Notes: generated by a model not told the origin, from the sequence alone. Numbered from the stretch's first letter, positions 50,566-59,894 are shown. The stretch is 64,000 bases of DNA from Phosphoribacter sp037045045 (GCA_037045045.1 JBAOHL010000003.1:496001-560000); one strand, 5' to 3'. Program-made: numbers and translations.

Positions 50566-51576
50566 GTGAGCAGCGACGCCCGGGAACTGGTGGCCACGTT
50601 CGGGACCGGCAGTTGGGGGACGGCGTTCTCTGCGGTGCTGGCCGATGCCGGATGCCGGGTGCGCATGTGGGGGAAGTTCGCCGACGAGGTCGAGGACATC
50701 CGCCGCGACCGCCGTAGCACCCGCTATCTGCCGGACCTGGTCCTGCCCGACGCGATCACCGCGACGACCGACCCCGCCGAGGCGCTCGACGGCGCGACCA
50801 TGGCCGTGCTCGCCGTGCCCGCACAGACGCTACGCGCCAACCTCGCCGAATGGGGGCACCTGCTGCCGCCGGACGTCGTGCTCATCTCGTTGATGAAGGG
50901 CCTGGAGAAGGGCACCTCGCTGCGGATGAGCGAGGTGCTCGCCGACGCGACCGACGTCCCCCCCGAGCGCATCGCCGTCGTATCCGGACCGAACATCGCC
51001 CGTGAGATCGCCGCGAAGGACCCCGCCGCGACGACGGTCGCTTGCGCGTCCTTGGCCACGGCGCAGCGGGTCGCCGACGCCTGCGCGACCGGCTACCTGC
51101 GCCCGTACGTCCACGACGACGTCGTCGGCGCCGAGCTCGGCGGCTGCGTGAAGAACGTCATTGCCCTGGCCTCCGGGATGACCGAGGGCATGGGCCTTGG
51201 CCACTCCGTGGCCGCCGCCGTCATCACCGACGGGCTGGCCGAGATGCGGGCGCTGGGCGCCGCGATGGGAGCACACCCGGCGACGTTCGCCGGCCTCGCC
51301 GGCACAGGCGACCTCATCGTCACGTGCCTGTCGCCGCACTCGCGCAACAGCACCTTCGGGCGCAAGCTCGGTCGGGGCATGACCGTCGAGCAGGTCGTCG
51401 CGGACACTCACCAAACGGCCGAGGGGGTCGCCTCGTGCGGGGCGATCCTCGCGTTGGCCCAGGCGCACGGGGTGTCGATGCCGATCGTCGAGAACGTCAC
51501 GGCCGTCGTCCACGAGGGGCGCACCGCGCAGGAGTTCGCCGAGGTCCTCATGCGACGCATGCACGAGGTGACCTGA
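50566..51576 (+). CDS. gpsA: Glycerol-3-phosphate dehydrogenase [NAD(P)+]
   Basis: Reduces dihydroxyacetone phosphate to sn-glycerol-3-phosphate for phospholipid synthesis. 336 residues from GTG 50566. The Rossmann glycines are in VATFGTGSWGTAFSAVLA and the catalytic lysine region is GGCVKNVIALASGMTEGMG; also seen are VVSGPNIAREIA and GTGDLIVTCLSPHSRN. It is divergent from pruA over 110 bp and seven bases from the phosphodiesterase gene, which yields the same metabolite. Confidence 0.94.
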   Translation: MSSDARELVATFGTGSWGTAFSAVLADAGCRVRMWGKFADEVEDIRRDRRSTRYLPDLVLPDAITATTDPAEALDGATMAVLAVPAQTLRANLAEWGHLLPPDVVLISLMKGLEKGTSLRMSEVLADATDVPPERIAVVSGPNIAREIAAKDPAATTVACASLATAQRVADACATGYLRPYVHDDVVGAELGGCVKNVIALASGMTEGMGLGHSVAAAVITDGLAEMRALGAAMGAHPATFAGLAGTGDLIVTCLSPHSRNSTFGRKLGRGMTVEQVVADTHQTAEGVASCGAILALAQAHGVSMPIVENVTAVVHEGRTAQEFAEVLMRRMHEVT

Positions 51577-51582
51577 GTCACG

Positions 51583-52374
51583 GTGCGCGCCGCCGACTAC
51601 CCGTACTTCGACGACCCGCCGCTGGCCCTGGCCCACCGCGGCGGAGCGCTGTACCCACCCAACGTCGGTATCGAGAACACCCTCGCGGCCTTCGCCAACG
51701 CCGTATCCCTGGGTTATCGCTACCTCGAGACCGACGTCCACGCCACCGCCGACGGGCACCTCTTGGCGTTCCACGACTCGCGACTGGACCGGGTGACCGA
51801 CGCCACCGGAGCGATCGCGGACCTGCCCTGGGCGCAGGTCCGCGTGGCCCGGGTCGCCGGCCGAGAGCCGATCCCCCTGCTCGCCGAGGTCCTCGAGTCC
51901 TTCCCCGCGGCCCGGGTCAACGTCGACATCAAGGCGACCGGCGCGGTCCGACCGCTGTGGCAGGTCATCGAGCGGCTCGCGGCCCACGACCGGGTGTGCG
52001 TGGGGTCCTTCTCCACCCTCCGCCTCGCCGCCTTCCGGCGCCTCGCGGGGCACCGGGTGGCGACGACGGCCGGGCCCTGGGGCACCGCCGGGCTGCGCTT
52101 CGCCCCCCAGCTGGCCCGCCACCTGGCCTCGCCGACTCAGGTCCTCCAGGTACCTGCCGAGGTCCGGGTCGGCGGGCGCCGACTGCCCCTGGTGACCGAA
52201 CGACTTGTCGACGCGGCCCACGAGCTCGGCAAACAGGTCCACGTCTGGACGATCGACGATCTCGAGGAGATGCACCGGCTGCTCGACCTCGGCGTCGACG
52301 GCCTGGTCAGCGACCGCATCGACGTGCTGCGCGACGTCCTGCGCGCCCGAGGGGCCTGGCCGGCCGACCGGTAG
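51583..52374 (+). CDS. Glycerophosphodiester phosphodiesterase
   Basis: 263-residue TIM-barrel phosphodiesterase releasing glycerol-3-phosphate from glycerophosphodiesters. The HR and ExD metal and catalytic motifs are LALAHRGGALYPPNVGIENT, YLETDVHATADGHLLAFHDS (Glu, Asp, His) and VNVDIK. It has no signal peptide, so it is cytoplasmic. Starting seven bases after the gpsA stop, it forms a glycerol-3-phosphate supply unit with gpsA. Confidence 0.93.
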   Translation: MRAADYPYFDDPPLALAHRGGALYPPNVGIENTLAAFANAVSLGYRYLETDVHATADGHLLAFHDSRLDRVTDATGAIADLPWAQVRVARVAGREPIPLLAEVLESFPAARVNVDIKATGAVRPLWQVIERLAAHDRVCVGSFSTLRLAAFRRLAGHRVATTAGPWGTAGLRFAPQLARHLASPTQVLQVPAEVRVGGRRLPLVTERLVDAAHELGKQVHVWTIDDLEEMHRLLDLGVDGLVSDRIDVLRDVLRARGAWPADR

Positions 52375-52384
52375 CGTGGACGAG

Positions 52385-53788
52385 GTGAGCACCTCCCCCG
52401 CCACCCGAAGAGCGGGGCCGATGGCACCGGCATACCGGCTCGTCACGGTGGCGATGCTCCTTCTCACGACGATGATCGCCTTCGAGTCGATGGCGGTCAC
52501 GACGGCGATGCCGCGGGCGGCCGACGAACTCGACGCCGGCACCTCGTACGGCCTGGCGTTCTCTTCGATGCTCACCGCGATGCTGCTGGGGATCGCGATC
52601 GCCGGCAGTTGGGCGGACCGCTCCGGCCCGCTGCCGGGCATGTATGCCGGCCAGGGATTCTTCGCGCTCGGCCTCGTCGGGTGCGCGGTGGCGACCTCGT
52701 TCCCCGCCCTGCTCGGGGGGCGGATCGTCACGGGGTTGGGCGCCGGCCTCGTCCTGGTCGTCGAGTTCGTCGCGATCGGGCGGGCCTATCCCGGGCCGTT
52801 GCGACCGCGCGTATTCACCTGGATCTCCGCCGCATGGGTGCTGCCCTCCGTCGTCGGCGCGCCGGTGGCCGGGTGGCTCGCGGCCACCCTCTCGTGGCGC
52901 TGGGTCTTCTGGGTCGCGATCGTGCCCGCGCTGCTGTCGATGGCGTTGATTACCGCCAAACGCTCGGCGTTCGTCGGCGATGACGCCGACGACGACGGTG
53001 AGGCCGAGGTCGACCGGGCCGAGCACCGCCGGGCCACCCGGCTGGGCTCGGTCGTCGCCCTCGGGGCCGGAGTGTTCCAGCTAGCCATCCACGAACGGTG
53101 GCCGCTCGGTTCGCTCGGCTTCCTCGCCGGGGCCGCCGGTCTGGTCGCCCTCGCCGCAGCGGCCCCGCGAATGCTGCCGGCCGGGACGTTCCGGCTGGCC
53201 CGAGGCCTGCCCTCGGTCGTGCTGTCCCGGGGGCTGCTCAACGGCGTGTTCAACGGGGCCATCCTCTTCGTCCCGTTGATGTTCGCCGAGGAACGGGGCG
53301 TCTCGCTCACCGTGGCCGGGTTGGTGTTGGCCCTGGCGTCGTTGGGGTGGAGTCTGGGGTCCTGGCTGCAGGGGCGCTTCCGCGCGTCGACCCCAGCGGA
53401 CCGTTCCCGACTCGTGGTCCTGGGGTCGGCAAGCATCTCCGTGGGCGTTGCCGGGTTGGCCGTGCTCACCGCTATCGCCAGCCCGGTCTGGGCCTTCGCG
53501 GTGCCGATGGTCCTGTGCGGACTGGGCATGGGGACTGCGTCGACGACCCTGTCCGTTCTCCTGCTCGACCTGGCCCCCGAACGGGAACACGGGCGTGCGT
53601 CGGCGGCGTTGTTGCTCGCCGACGTCCTCGGGTCGGTCGTCGGCATCGCCTTGTGCACCCTCGCCTACGGGCTGGCCTATCGACCCGGTGAGGTCGGGGC
53701 GTTCGTGGGCAACTGGGTGGGCCTGACCGTCGTCGCGGCGTTCGCCGTCCTCACCGGAGCGCGGTGTCGGCCCAGCACCAACGCCTGA
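52385..53788 (+). CDS. MFS transporter
   Basis: 467-residue major facilitator with 12-14 helices. The first helix (VTVAMLLLTTMIAFESMAVT) and the motif-A region (GIAIAGSWADRSGPLPGMYA) are clear. The central loop is acidic (DDADDDGEAEVDRAEHRRAT). The layout resembles DHA2/14-TM drug exporters, but the substrate is unknown. The GTG at 52385 lies ten bases after the phosphodiesterase stop; the open frame upstream is a shadow of that gene. Confidence 0.9.
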   Translation: MSTSPATRRAGPMAPAYRLVTVAMLLLTTMIAFESMAVTTAMPRAADELDAGTSYGLAFSSMLTAMLLGIAIAGSWADRSGPLPGMYAGQGFFALGLVGCAVATSFPALLGGRIVTGLGAGLVLVVEFVAIGRAYPGPLRPRVFTWISAAWVLPSVVGAPVAGWLAATLSWRWVFWVAIVPALLSMALITAKRSAFVGDDADDDGEAEVDRAEHRRATRLGSVVALGAGVFQLAIHERWPLGSLGFLAGAAGLVALAAAAPRMLPAGTFRLARGLPSVVLSRGLLNGVFNGAILFVPLMFAEERGVSLTVAGLVLALASLGWSLGSWLQGRFRASTPADRSRLVVLGSASISVGVAGLAVLTAIASPVWAFAVPMVLCGLGMGTASTTLSVLLLDLAPEREHGRASAALLLADVLGSVVGIALCTLAYGLAYRPGEVGAFVGNWVGLTVVAAFAVLTGARCRPSTNA

Positions 53789-53835
53789 TCACCCTCGGTC
53801 TACCCCGCAGCGCGGCCTGTGCAGCTCGGGACCCC

Positions 53836-54282
53836 TCAGCGCCGTCTCCTGCGGAATGCCGGCGGCGGCGCAAGCCGTCCACCGAGCACCTCCCGCTCGC
53901 TCGGCGACATCCGCCGCGGCGCCCCGGTGTCGAAGTCGAAGAGCGCGAGCGAGGTCTCGGCCACGGCATACCTCGTCGACCCGAGTTCCGGCGGATCGGT
54001 GACCTCGTACCCGACGTGGTATCCCGCGCCGCCGATCTTCGTCACCCAGATGTCCACGGCGACCGGCTCGATCCGGTAGTCCAGCTGCACGAGGTACTCG
54101 ATCTCGTGGCTGGCCACGAGCATGCCCTTGGCGAGGCGCGCCAGCCCGTCCGGGAACCATCGCGTCAGCGCGATGGTCCGGGCGTCCTCGAGCAACCGCA
54201 GGTACTGGACGTTGTTGACGTGGCCGAAGACGTCGACGTCCGACCAGCGCAGCGGGACGAGCACGCGGGTCACCTCGGGCAT
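53836..54282 (-). CDS. Hotdog-fold acyl-CoA thioesterase (4HBT type)
   Basis: 148-residue single hotdog domain. The catalytic-type motif is LRWSDVDVFGHVNNVQYLRL (Asp and His-Asn), as in 4-hydroxybenzoyl-CoA thioesterase-like proteins; SHEIEYLVQLDYR follows. The C-terminus is basic (FRRRRR). The ATG at 54282 with GAGG nine bases upstream is preferred over an ATG nine bases earlier. It is divergent from tesB, another thioesterase. Confidence 0.88.
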   Translation of the reverse strand: MPEVTRVLVPLRWSDVDVFGHVNNVQYLRLLEDARTIALTRWFPDGLARLAKGMLVASHEIEYLVQLDYRIEPVAVDIWVTKIGGAGYHVGYEVTDPPELGSTRYAVAETSLALFDFDTGAPRRMSPSEREVLGGRLAPPPAFRRRRR

Positions 54283-54373
54283 GGCCGGCATCCTCGCAGG
54301 GTATGCCGCGTGCCCCCTCGCGGGCCCTCGCGGCGGCGGCGGGTCGGTCCGGGCGCGGGAGTAGCCTGCGCCT

Positions 54374-55318
54374 GTGGAGCACCCCCCCTGGCCGCAGGAC
54401 CCGGTCGCCGATCTGCTCGAGGTCCTCGACCTCACCCTGCTTGGCGAGGCGAAGATCAGCGTCGTCGGGGCCCCGGGCGACGAGGAGAGCGACCTCGGCG
54501 AACACAACCCGCTCGTGTTCGTCGGGCGCAGCCAGTACTTCCAGGGCCGGGTGTTCGGCGGGCAAGTGCTCGCCCAGGCGCTCGTGGCGGCAGGGCGCAC
54601 GGTCGCCGACGTGCCCGGACCGGCCCGGATGGTCCACTCGCTGCACGGCTACTTCGTCCGGGGCGGCGACGACACCCATCCGATCCGGTTCGTCGTCGAG
54701 CGGCTGCGCGACGGCGGGTCGTTTTCGGTCCGCCGGGTCCAGGCCGTCCAGCGCGGCGAGGCGCTGCTGACGATGACCGCCTCGTTCCAGGTGCCGGCCG
54801 AGGGACTGACCCACCAGGGGATGATGCCCGCCGCGCCCGACCCCGAGTGGTTGCCGACCATCGCCGACCAGCTCGCCGACGTCGACCATCCCTCGGCGGC
54901 ATACCTGTCCCGCCCGCGGGCCATCGACATCCGGCACATCGAGGGGAACATCTACCTCGAACCCGGCCGCCAACGCGCGGCCCGCCAGTCGGTGTGGATC
55001 CGCTGCAACGGTCCGCTTCCGGACGATCCGCTCATCCATGCGGCGGTGCTCACCTACGCGTCGGACTTCAACCTGCTCGAGCCCGTGCTGCGACGCCACG
55101 GCCTGGCCTGGAGTGACCGGCGGCTGCGCCCGGCCAGCCTCGACCACGCGATGTGGTTCCACCGGTTCGCCCGGGCCGACGACTGGGTCCTCTACGCCCA
55201 GTCCTCGCCGTCGGCGACCGGCGGCCGAGGGCTGGCCATCGCGCGGATGTTCGCCCAGGACGGCCGCCTGGTCACCTCGGTCGCCCAGGAGGGGATGCTG
55301 CGCCTCAAGCCGGACTAA
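54374..55318 (+). CDS. tesB: Acyl-CoA thioesterase II
   Basis: 314-residue double-hotdog enzyme hydrolysing medium- and long-chain acyl-CoA. The N-terminal domain has YFQGRVFGGQVLAQALVAAG and LHGYFVRGGDDTHPI; the second has TYASDFNLLEPVLRRHGL (conserved Asp), DHAMWFHRF and GRGLAIARMFAQDGRLVTSV. The start GTG 54374 is standard. It stands at the head of a lipid-metabolism neighbourhood (SDRs, acyl-CoA dehydrogenase). Confidence 0.94.
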   Translation: MEHPPWPQDPVADLLEVLDLTLLGEAKISVVGAPGDEESDLGEHNPLVFVGRSQYFQGRVFGGQVLAQALVAAGRTVADVPGPARMVHSLHGYFVRGGDDTHPIRFVVERLRDGGSFSVRRVQAVQRGEALLTMTASFQVPAEGLTHQGMMPAAPDPEWLPTIADQLADVDHPSAAYLSRPRAIDIRHIEGNIYLEPGRQRAARQSVWIRCNGPLPDDPLIHAAVLTYASDFNLLEPVLRRHGLAWSDRRLRPASLDHAMWFHRFARADDWVLYAQSSPSATGGRGLAIARMFAQDGRLVTSVAQEGMLRLKPD

Positions 55319-55422
55319 CGCCGGGCCGGGGCACTCGCTAGGCTCGGGGGCAGACCCGGTATGCCGCCATCGGTTGCCGTCCGTCAGCAGTCCGAACGAG
55401 ACCCAACTCTGAGGAGCACATT

Positions 55423-56178
55423 GTGAGCACCCCCCGCACTGCCATCGTCACCGGCGCCGCTCGCGGCATCGGGGCCGGCGTTGCTAAGCGCCTCGCGGCC
55501 GAAGGACACGCCGTCGGCGTCCTCGACCTCGACGCAAGCACCTGCGCCGACACGGTGAACGCGATTACCGGCGCGGGCGGCAAGGCCCTGGCCGTCGGCG
55601 CCAACGTCGCGGACGCGGACAGCGTCAAGGCTGCCGTCGAGGCCGTCGCCGCCGAGCTCGGCGGGCCGACGATCCTCATCAACAACGCGGGCATCACCCG
55701 CGACGCGATGCTGTTCAAGATGACGGTGGACGACTGGGACGCGGTCATGAACGTCCACCTGCGTGGCGCGTTCAACATGTCCAAGACCTGCCAGGGCTAC
55801 ATGACCGAGGCCAAGTGGGGCCGCATCGTCAACCTCTCGTCGATCTCGGCGCTGGGCAACCGCGGCCAGAGCAACTACTCGGCCGCCAAGGCCGGCATGC
55901 AGGGCTTCACCAAGACCCTGGCCATCGAGCTGGGCAAGTTCGGCGTTACCGCCAACTGCATCGCCCCCGGGTTCATCCAGACCGAGATGACCAAGGAGAC
56001 GGCCGACCGCCTGAAGATCCCCTTCGAGGACTTCATCGCTATGGCCGCCAAGGAGATCCCGGTGGCTCGGGTGGGCCAGCCCGAGGACATCGCCGCGTTG
56101 GTGGCCTACCTCACCAGCGACGAGGCCGGCTTCGTGTCCGGCCAGGTCGTCTACGCCGCCGGTGGCCCGAAGGCCTGA
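55423..56178 (+). CDS. fabG: 3-oxoacyl-ACP reductase-like SDR
   Basis: 251-residue classical short-chain dehydrogenase. The cofactor glycines are TGAARGIGAG, the structural motif is INNAGI, and the catalytic Ser-Tyr-Lys are in NLSSISALG and NYSAAKAGMQGF. The C-terminal YAAGGP matches FabG-like proteins. The GTG at 55423 follows GAGGAG. The exact substrate is uncertain: FabG, acetoacetyl-CoA reductase or another beta-ketoacyl substrate. Confidence 0.88.
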   Translation: MSTPRTAIVTGAARGIGAGVAKRLAAEGHAVGVLDLDASTCADTVNAITGAGGKALAVGANVADADSVKAAVEAVAAELGGPTILINNAGITRDAMLFKMTVDDWDAVMNVHLRGAFNMSKTCQGYMTEAKWGRIVNLSSISALGNRGQSNYSAAKAGMQGFTKTLAIELGKFGVTANCIAPGFIQTEMTKETADRLKIPFEDFIAMAAKEIPVARVGQPEDIAALVAYLTSDEAGFVSGQVVYAAGGPKA

Positions 56179-56194
56179 GCACACCACCAGCACA

Positions 56195-56237
56195 GACCAC
56201 GGCCCGGTCGACGCCTCGCGTCGGCCGGGCCGTGGTC
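56195..56237. terminator. Bidirectional terminator hairpin between convergent SDR genes
   Basis: 19-bp stem: 56195-56213 (GACCACGGCCCGGTCGACG) with 56219-56237 (CGTCGGCCGGGCCGTGGTC), broken by only one G-T pair, around the 5-nt loop CCTCG. TTCCTCCCC follows on the plus strand. It sits 17 bp after the fabG stop and 12 bp before the stop of the opposing gene, so it can serve both. Confidence 0.88.
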
Positions 56238-56248
56238 TTCCTCCCCGG

Positions 56249-57004
56249 CTATACCGGGCCGAGCAGGGTGACCCCGCCGTCGACGATCATGGTCTGCCCG
56301 GTGATCCAGCGGGCGTCGTCGGACAACAGGAACGACACGGCACCGGCGATGTCCTCGGGGTCCCCGAGACGGCCCATCGGATAACCCGCAGCCGCCTCGT
56401 CCTCCTTGCCGACGTACAGCGCCTCGGCGAACCGGGTCTTGACCACCCCGGGGGCGACGGCGTTGACGCGCACCGCCGGCCCGAGCTGGTAACCCAGTTC
56501 GGTGGTGAGGTGGATGAGCGCGGCCTTCGACACGGCATACCAGCCGAGCATGCCGGTGGCCCCGAAGCCGGCGATCGACGCGACGTTGACCACGGCACCC
56601 GCCCGCTCGGAGTTGCCGAGCCCGGCCGCCACGGCCTTGGCCGTCCACGCGAACGCCGTGACGACGTTGGCGTCGAGGACCTTGCGGGCGACCTCGATGT
56701 CGACGTCGAGCATTGGCCCGTAGACCGGGTTGATGCCGGTGTTGTTGACGAGGTACGTCAACCCGCCGAACCGCTCTCGCGCGAGCGCGAGGACCTCGTC
56801 CTGGTGGCCCGGGTCGGACGCGTTGCCGGCGACCCCGACGGCGTGCTCGGGCCCGAGCGCGGCCACGGCATCGGCCAGCGGTTCTGGTTTACGCGCCGTG
56901 ACGACGACCTTGGCGCCCTCGGCGACCAGACGCTGGGCGATGCCGAGGCCGATGCCCCGGCTCGCGCCCGTGACGACTGCTACTGCTCCCTCGTGTACTC
57001 CCAC
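56249..57004 (-). CDS. Short-chain dehydrogenase/reductase
   Basis: 251-residue classical SDR: TGASRGIGLGIAQ, VNNTGIN (NNAG with Thr for Ala), catalytic Ser in VVNVASIAGFGAT and YxxxK in GWYAVSKAALIHL. It ends in VDGGVTLLGP. It starts at 57004, four bases after the stop of the acyl-CoA dehydrogenase gene, with which it forms an operon, suggesting a role in fatty-acid or related beta-oxidation. The precise substrate is unknown. Confidence 0.9.
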   Translation of the reverse strand: MGVHEGAVAVVTGASRGIGLGIAQRLVAEGAKVVVTARKPEPLADAVAALGPEHAVGVAGNASDPGHQDEVLALARERFGGLTYLVNNTGINPVYGPMLDVDIEVARKVLDANVVTAFAWTAKAVAAGLGNSERAGAVVNVASIAGFGATGMLGWYAVSKAALIHLTTELGYQLGPAVRVNAVAPGVVKTRFAEALYVGKEDEAAAGYPMGRLGDPEDIAGAVSFLLSDDARWITGQTMIVDGGVTLLGPV

Positions 57005-57008
57005 GACC

Positions 57009-58154
57009 TCATAGTCCCAGATCGCGACCGATGAGCTCCTTCATGATCTCGTTCGAGCCGGCCCAGATCTTCGTCACGCGGGCGTCGCGCCAGGCCCTGG
57101 CCACCCGGTACTCGTTCATGAAGCCGTAGCCGCCGTGCAGCTGCACGCAGGCCTCGAGGACCTCGCCCTGGACCTGCGAGGACCACCACTTGGCCTTGGC
57201 CGCGTCGATCGGGCTGAGCTTCTTCTGCGCGTGCAGCGCGACGCACTGGTCGACGTAAGCCTCGGAGACCTCGATCTTCGTGACGAGCTCGGCGATGACG
57301 AACTTGTTGTACTGGAAGGAGCCGATCGCCTGACCGAAGGCCTTGCGCTCCTTGACGTACTGGATCGTCTCTTCGAGGATCGCCTTCGCGTGGGCGATGT
57401 TGCCCACCGCGCCGCTGATCCGCTCTTGCGGGAGCCGCTGCATCATCGCGATGAAGCCCAGACCTTCGGGGCCGAGGCGGTTCTCGTCGGGCAGCCGGAC
57501 GTTCTCGAAGAACAACTCGGCGGTGTCGGACTCGTCCTGGCCGACCTTGTCGAGTTTGCGGCCGTTGTGGAAACCCTCCATGCCCCGCTCGACGACGAAC
57601 AGGGTGATGCCCTTGGGGCCACGGGAGGCGTCGGTGCGGGCCGCGACGATGACGAGGTCGCACTGGTAGCCGTTGGTGATGAACGTCTTGGAGCCGTTGA
57701 GGATCCATCCGTCGCCGTCGCGGACGGCCGTCGTTTTCAGCGCGGCGAGGTCCGAACCACCGGAGGGCTCGGTCATGCCGATGGCGATGATGAGCTCGCC
57801 GCTGGCGATGCCGGGCAGCCAGCGCTGCTTCTGCGCCTCGGTGCCGAGGTCAACGATGTAGGGCGGGCAGACGTCGGAGTGAATCCCGAAGCACGCGTTG
57901 GTCGCCGCGTTGAAGCGCCCCCATTCCTCGCTGAGGATGGCGTTGAAGCGGTAGTCCTCGGCCCCGTTGCCGCCGAACTCCTCGGGGATGTCGAAACCGA
58001 AGAAGCCCTGCTTGCCCGCTTCGAGCCAGATCGAGCGGTCGATGGTCTTTGCCTTGACCATCTCCTCGGCGCGAGGCTTCATCGTGCGTTCGATGAACTC
58101 CCGGGCGGAGGCGCGCAGCGCCTCGTGGTCCTCGTCGTAGATGGTGCGTGTCAT
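57009..58154 (-). CDS. Acyl-CoA dehydrogenase
   Basis: 381-residue FAD enzyme introducing the alpha-beta double bond in acyl-CoA. Characteristic segments are IAIGMTEPSGGSDLAALKTT (FAD/substrate), LNGSKTFITNG, QLHGGYGFMNEYRVARAWRD and KIWAGSNEIMKELIGRDLG. The Glu in FMNEY could be the catalytic base, as in long-chain/isovaleryl-type enzymes. The ATG at 58154 follows GGGAGGA. It is cotranscribed with the SDR and divergent from a TetR gene, with a palindrome between them. Confidence 0.92.
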   Translation of the reverse strand: MTRTIYDEDHEALRASAREFIERTMKPRAEEMVKAKTIDRSIWLEAGKQGFFGFDIPEEFGGNGAEDYRFNAILSEEWGRFNAATNACFGIHSDVCPPYIVDLGTEAQKQRWLPGIASGELIIAIGMTEPSGGSDLAALKTTAVRDGDGWILNGSKTFITNGYQCDLVIVAARTDASRGPKGITLFVVERGMEGFHNGRKLDKVGQDESDTAELFFENVRLPDENRLGPEGLGFIAMMQRLPQERISGAVGNIAHAKAILEETIQYVKERKAFGQAIGSFQYNKFVIAELVTKIEVSEAYVDQCVALHAQKKLSPIDAAKAKWWSSQVQGEVLEACVQLHGGYGFMNEYRVARAWRDARVTKIWAGSNEIMKELIGRDLGL

Positions 58155-58190
58155 GGCGTCCTCCCGGGTGCTCCGTTGCATCGGGCAAGC

Positions 58191-58208
58191 ACTAAGCACT
58201 TGCTTAGT
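58191..58208. promoter_or_regulatory. Perfect 18-bp palindrome, putative TetR operator
   Basis: ACTAAGCACTTGCTTAGT: two perfect 8-bp arms around CT, in an AT-rich patch 36 bp upstream of the acyl-CoA dehydrogenase start and 27 bp upstream of the TetR start. Size, symmetry and position fit the operator of the divergent TetR repressor, controlling both directions. Confidence 0.83.
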
Positions 58209-58235
58209 TGCAGGATACTCGGGCACGATGGCCCG

Positions 58236-58832
58236 ATGACGGCGACCCCCCCACCTGTGACGGACGCCGCACGCCGCCTGCTCTCCGCGGCCGCCGAGGC
58301 CTTCGGCTCCAGGGGTTTTCACGGATCGTCGACCCGCGACATCGCCAGCCGGGCAGGACTGTCCCCGGCCGCCATGTATGTCCACTTTCGCAGCAAGGAG
58401 GAACTGCTCTTCCAGTTGAGCCGGTCGGGTCACGAGCAGGCCCTCACCCTGGTGCGCGACGCGGTAGCCAGCCGTTCGACGCCGCCGGCCCAGCTCGCCG
58501 AGCTCATGACGCGGTTCACCGTCTGGCACGTCAACCACTACGCCACGGCCCGAGTGGTCTACCACGAGTTCCCGCACCTGAGCCCGCGCCACCAACAAGC
58601 GCTGCGAGCCATCCGCCGCGACCTCGACCGCGCGTTTCACCAGGTCCTGCGAGCCGGGAACGCCTCCGGGGACTTCGAGGTCGCCGACGTCGAGGACACC
58701 GCGTTCGCCTTGGTCTCGCTCGTCGTCGACGTCGCCCGCTGGTACTCCCCGTCGGTGCGTCGAGGCACCGCGCAGATCGCCCAGACCAACGCCACCCTTG
58801 CGCTACGCATGGTCGGGCACCGAGACCGATAG
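58236..58832 (+). CDS. TetR/AcrR-family transcriptional regulator
   Basis: 198 residues. The N-terminal HTH is AAEAFGSRGFHGSSTRDIAS followed by RAGLSPAAMYVHFRSKEELL. The C-terminal ligand domain has a TetR_C layout as in fatty-acid regulators of the KstR/FadR-like group (RFTVWHVNHYATARVVYHEF). The ATG at 58236 is the first sensible start; the longer open frame upstream is a shadow of the dehydrogenase gene. It probably represses the divergent acyl-CoA dehydrogenase-SDR operon, with an acyl-CoA as likely inducer. Confidence 0.91.
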   Translation: MTATPPPVTDAARRLLSAAAEAFGSRGFHGSSTRDIASRAGLSPAAMYVHFRSKEELLFQLSRSGHEQALTLVRDAVASRSTPPAQLAELMTRFTVWHVNHYATARVVYHEFPHLSPRHQQALRAIRRDLDRAFHQVLRAGNASGDFEVADVEDTAFALVSLVVDVARWYSPSVRRGTAQIAQTNATLALRMVGHRDR

Positions 58833-58893
58833 CTCCACGCCGCACACGCCAGGAGCCGTATGCCGCGGCCGACATGCCGCGCGCCCGGGCCGG

Positions 58894-59838
58894 CTAACCG
58901 ATGAGCACGTGGATGAGTGCGCTCAGCGTGACGAACGACACGACGGTCGAGGAGAGCAGGATCGCCGCAGCAGGCCGTTCCTGCCCGTACTCATGGGCGA
59001 CCATCGGCAGCAGGGACATCACCGGCAGGGCACAGGTCAACACGAGCGCCGCCCGCAGGTCGGACGGCAGGGTCGGCAGGCCCAGTGCGGCGGCGACTGC
59101 CAGAGCGGCGACGACGAGCAGCGGATGGACCAGCAGCTTGCCTGCCGTGACGACGAGGATGCGCGCGGCATACCCCCGCAAGGAGATGCCGGTGAGCAGC
59201 CCACCCACGGCGAACAGCGCGACCGCCGTCGTCGCCTTGCCGAACAGGTCGAAGGTGCGCGAGAGGACGTCGGGCACCGCGAGGCCGCTGGCCGACACGG
59301 CGACGGCCAGCACGACGGCGATGATCATCGGGTTGCGAGCGAGTCGTCGGGCAGTCTGGCCGGCTTGGGTGCGCCACCCGTGTCCGTCGGCCGATCCGGA
59401 GCCGGCCAGGGCGAACATCAGCGGCAGGATGAGAATGTTTTCGACGAGCATGTTCAGCCCCAGGGCCAGGCCGGCGACCTGAGGGAGCACGAGCAGGCTC
59501 AGCGGGTAGCCGACGTAGCCGCTGTTGCTGCCGGCGAAGCCCAGCCCGTCGAACGCCGTCATCGCCCAGGGAGCCCCCCGCGCCCGGCCGTAGAGCACGC
59601 CGAGGCCGAAGGCGAGCAGGGTGGCCACCGCGTATGCCGCGAGGTAGGTCGGATTGAGAATCTCCCCCACCCGGCGGCTGGCGATGGCGTTGAAGAGCAG
59701 ACACGGCAGCCCGAAGGTGAGGACGAACTGGGAGAGCACGCGCAACTGTTCTCGGTCGAACAGGCCACGACGTACCGCGAGATAGCCGACGAGGATGGTG
59801 AGGTAGATGGGTGTGGTGAGCCCGAGGATGGTCAGCAT
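58894..59838 (-). CDS. AEC-family transporter (auxin efflux carrier/malate permease type)
   Basis: 314-residue membrane protein with about ten helices in two inverted five-helix halves. Typical segments are FGLPCLLFNAIASRRVGEIL, GFAGSNSGYVGYPLSLLVLP, VALFAVGGLLTGISL and VLTCALPVMSLLPMVAHEYG. Bacterial members move organic acids or amino acids; this substrate is unknown. The ATG at 59838 (LTILGLTTPIYLTILVG) has no good ribosome site, so the start is moderately certain. Confidence 0.88.
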   Translation of the reverse strand: MLTILGLTTPIYLTILVGYLAVRRGLFDREQLRVLSQFVLTFGLPCLLFNAIASRRVGEILNPTYLAAYAVATLLAFGLGVLYGRARGAPWAMTAFDGLGFAGSNSGYVGYPLSLLVLPQVAGLALGLNMLVENILILPLMFALAGSGSADGHGWRTQAGQTARRLARNPMIIAVVLAVAVSASGLAVPDVLSRTFDLFGKATTAVALFAVGGLLTGISLRGYAARILVVTAGKLLVHPLLVVAALAVAAALGLPTLPSDLRAALVLTCALPVMSLLPMVAHEYGQERPAAAILLSSTVVSFVTLSALIHVLIG

Positions 59839-59894
59839 CAGCGAGGTGAGCCGTCGGCAATGTCCGGCCGGGCTCGAGCGACGCCGACCACGCG

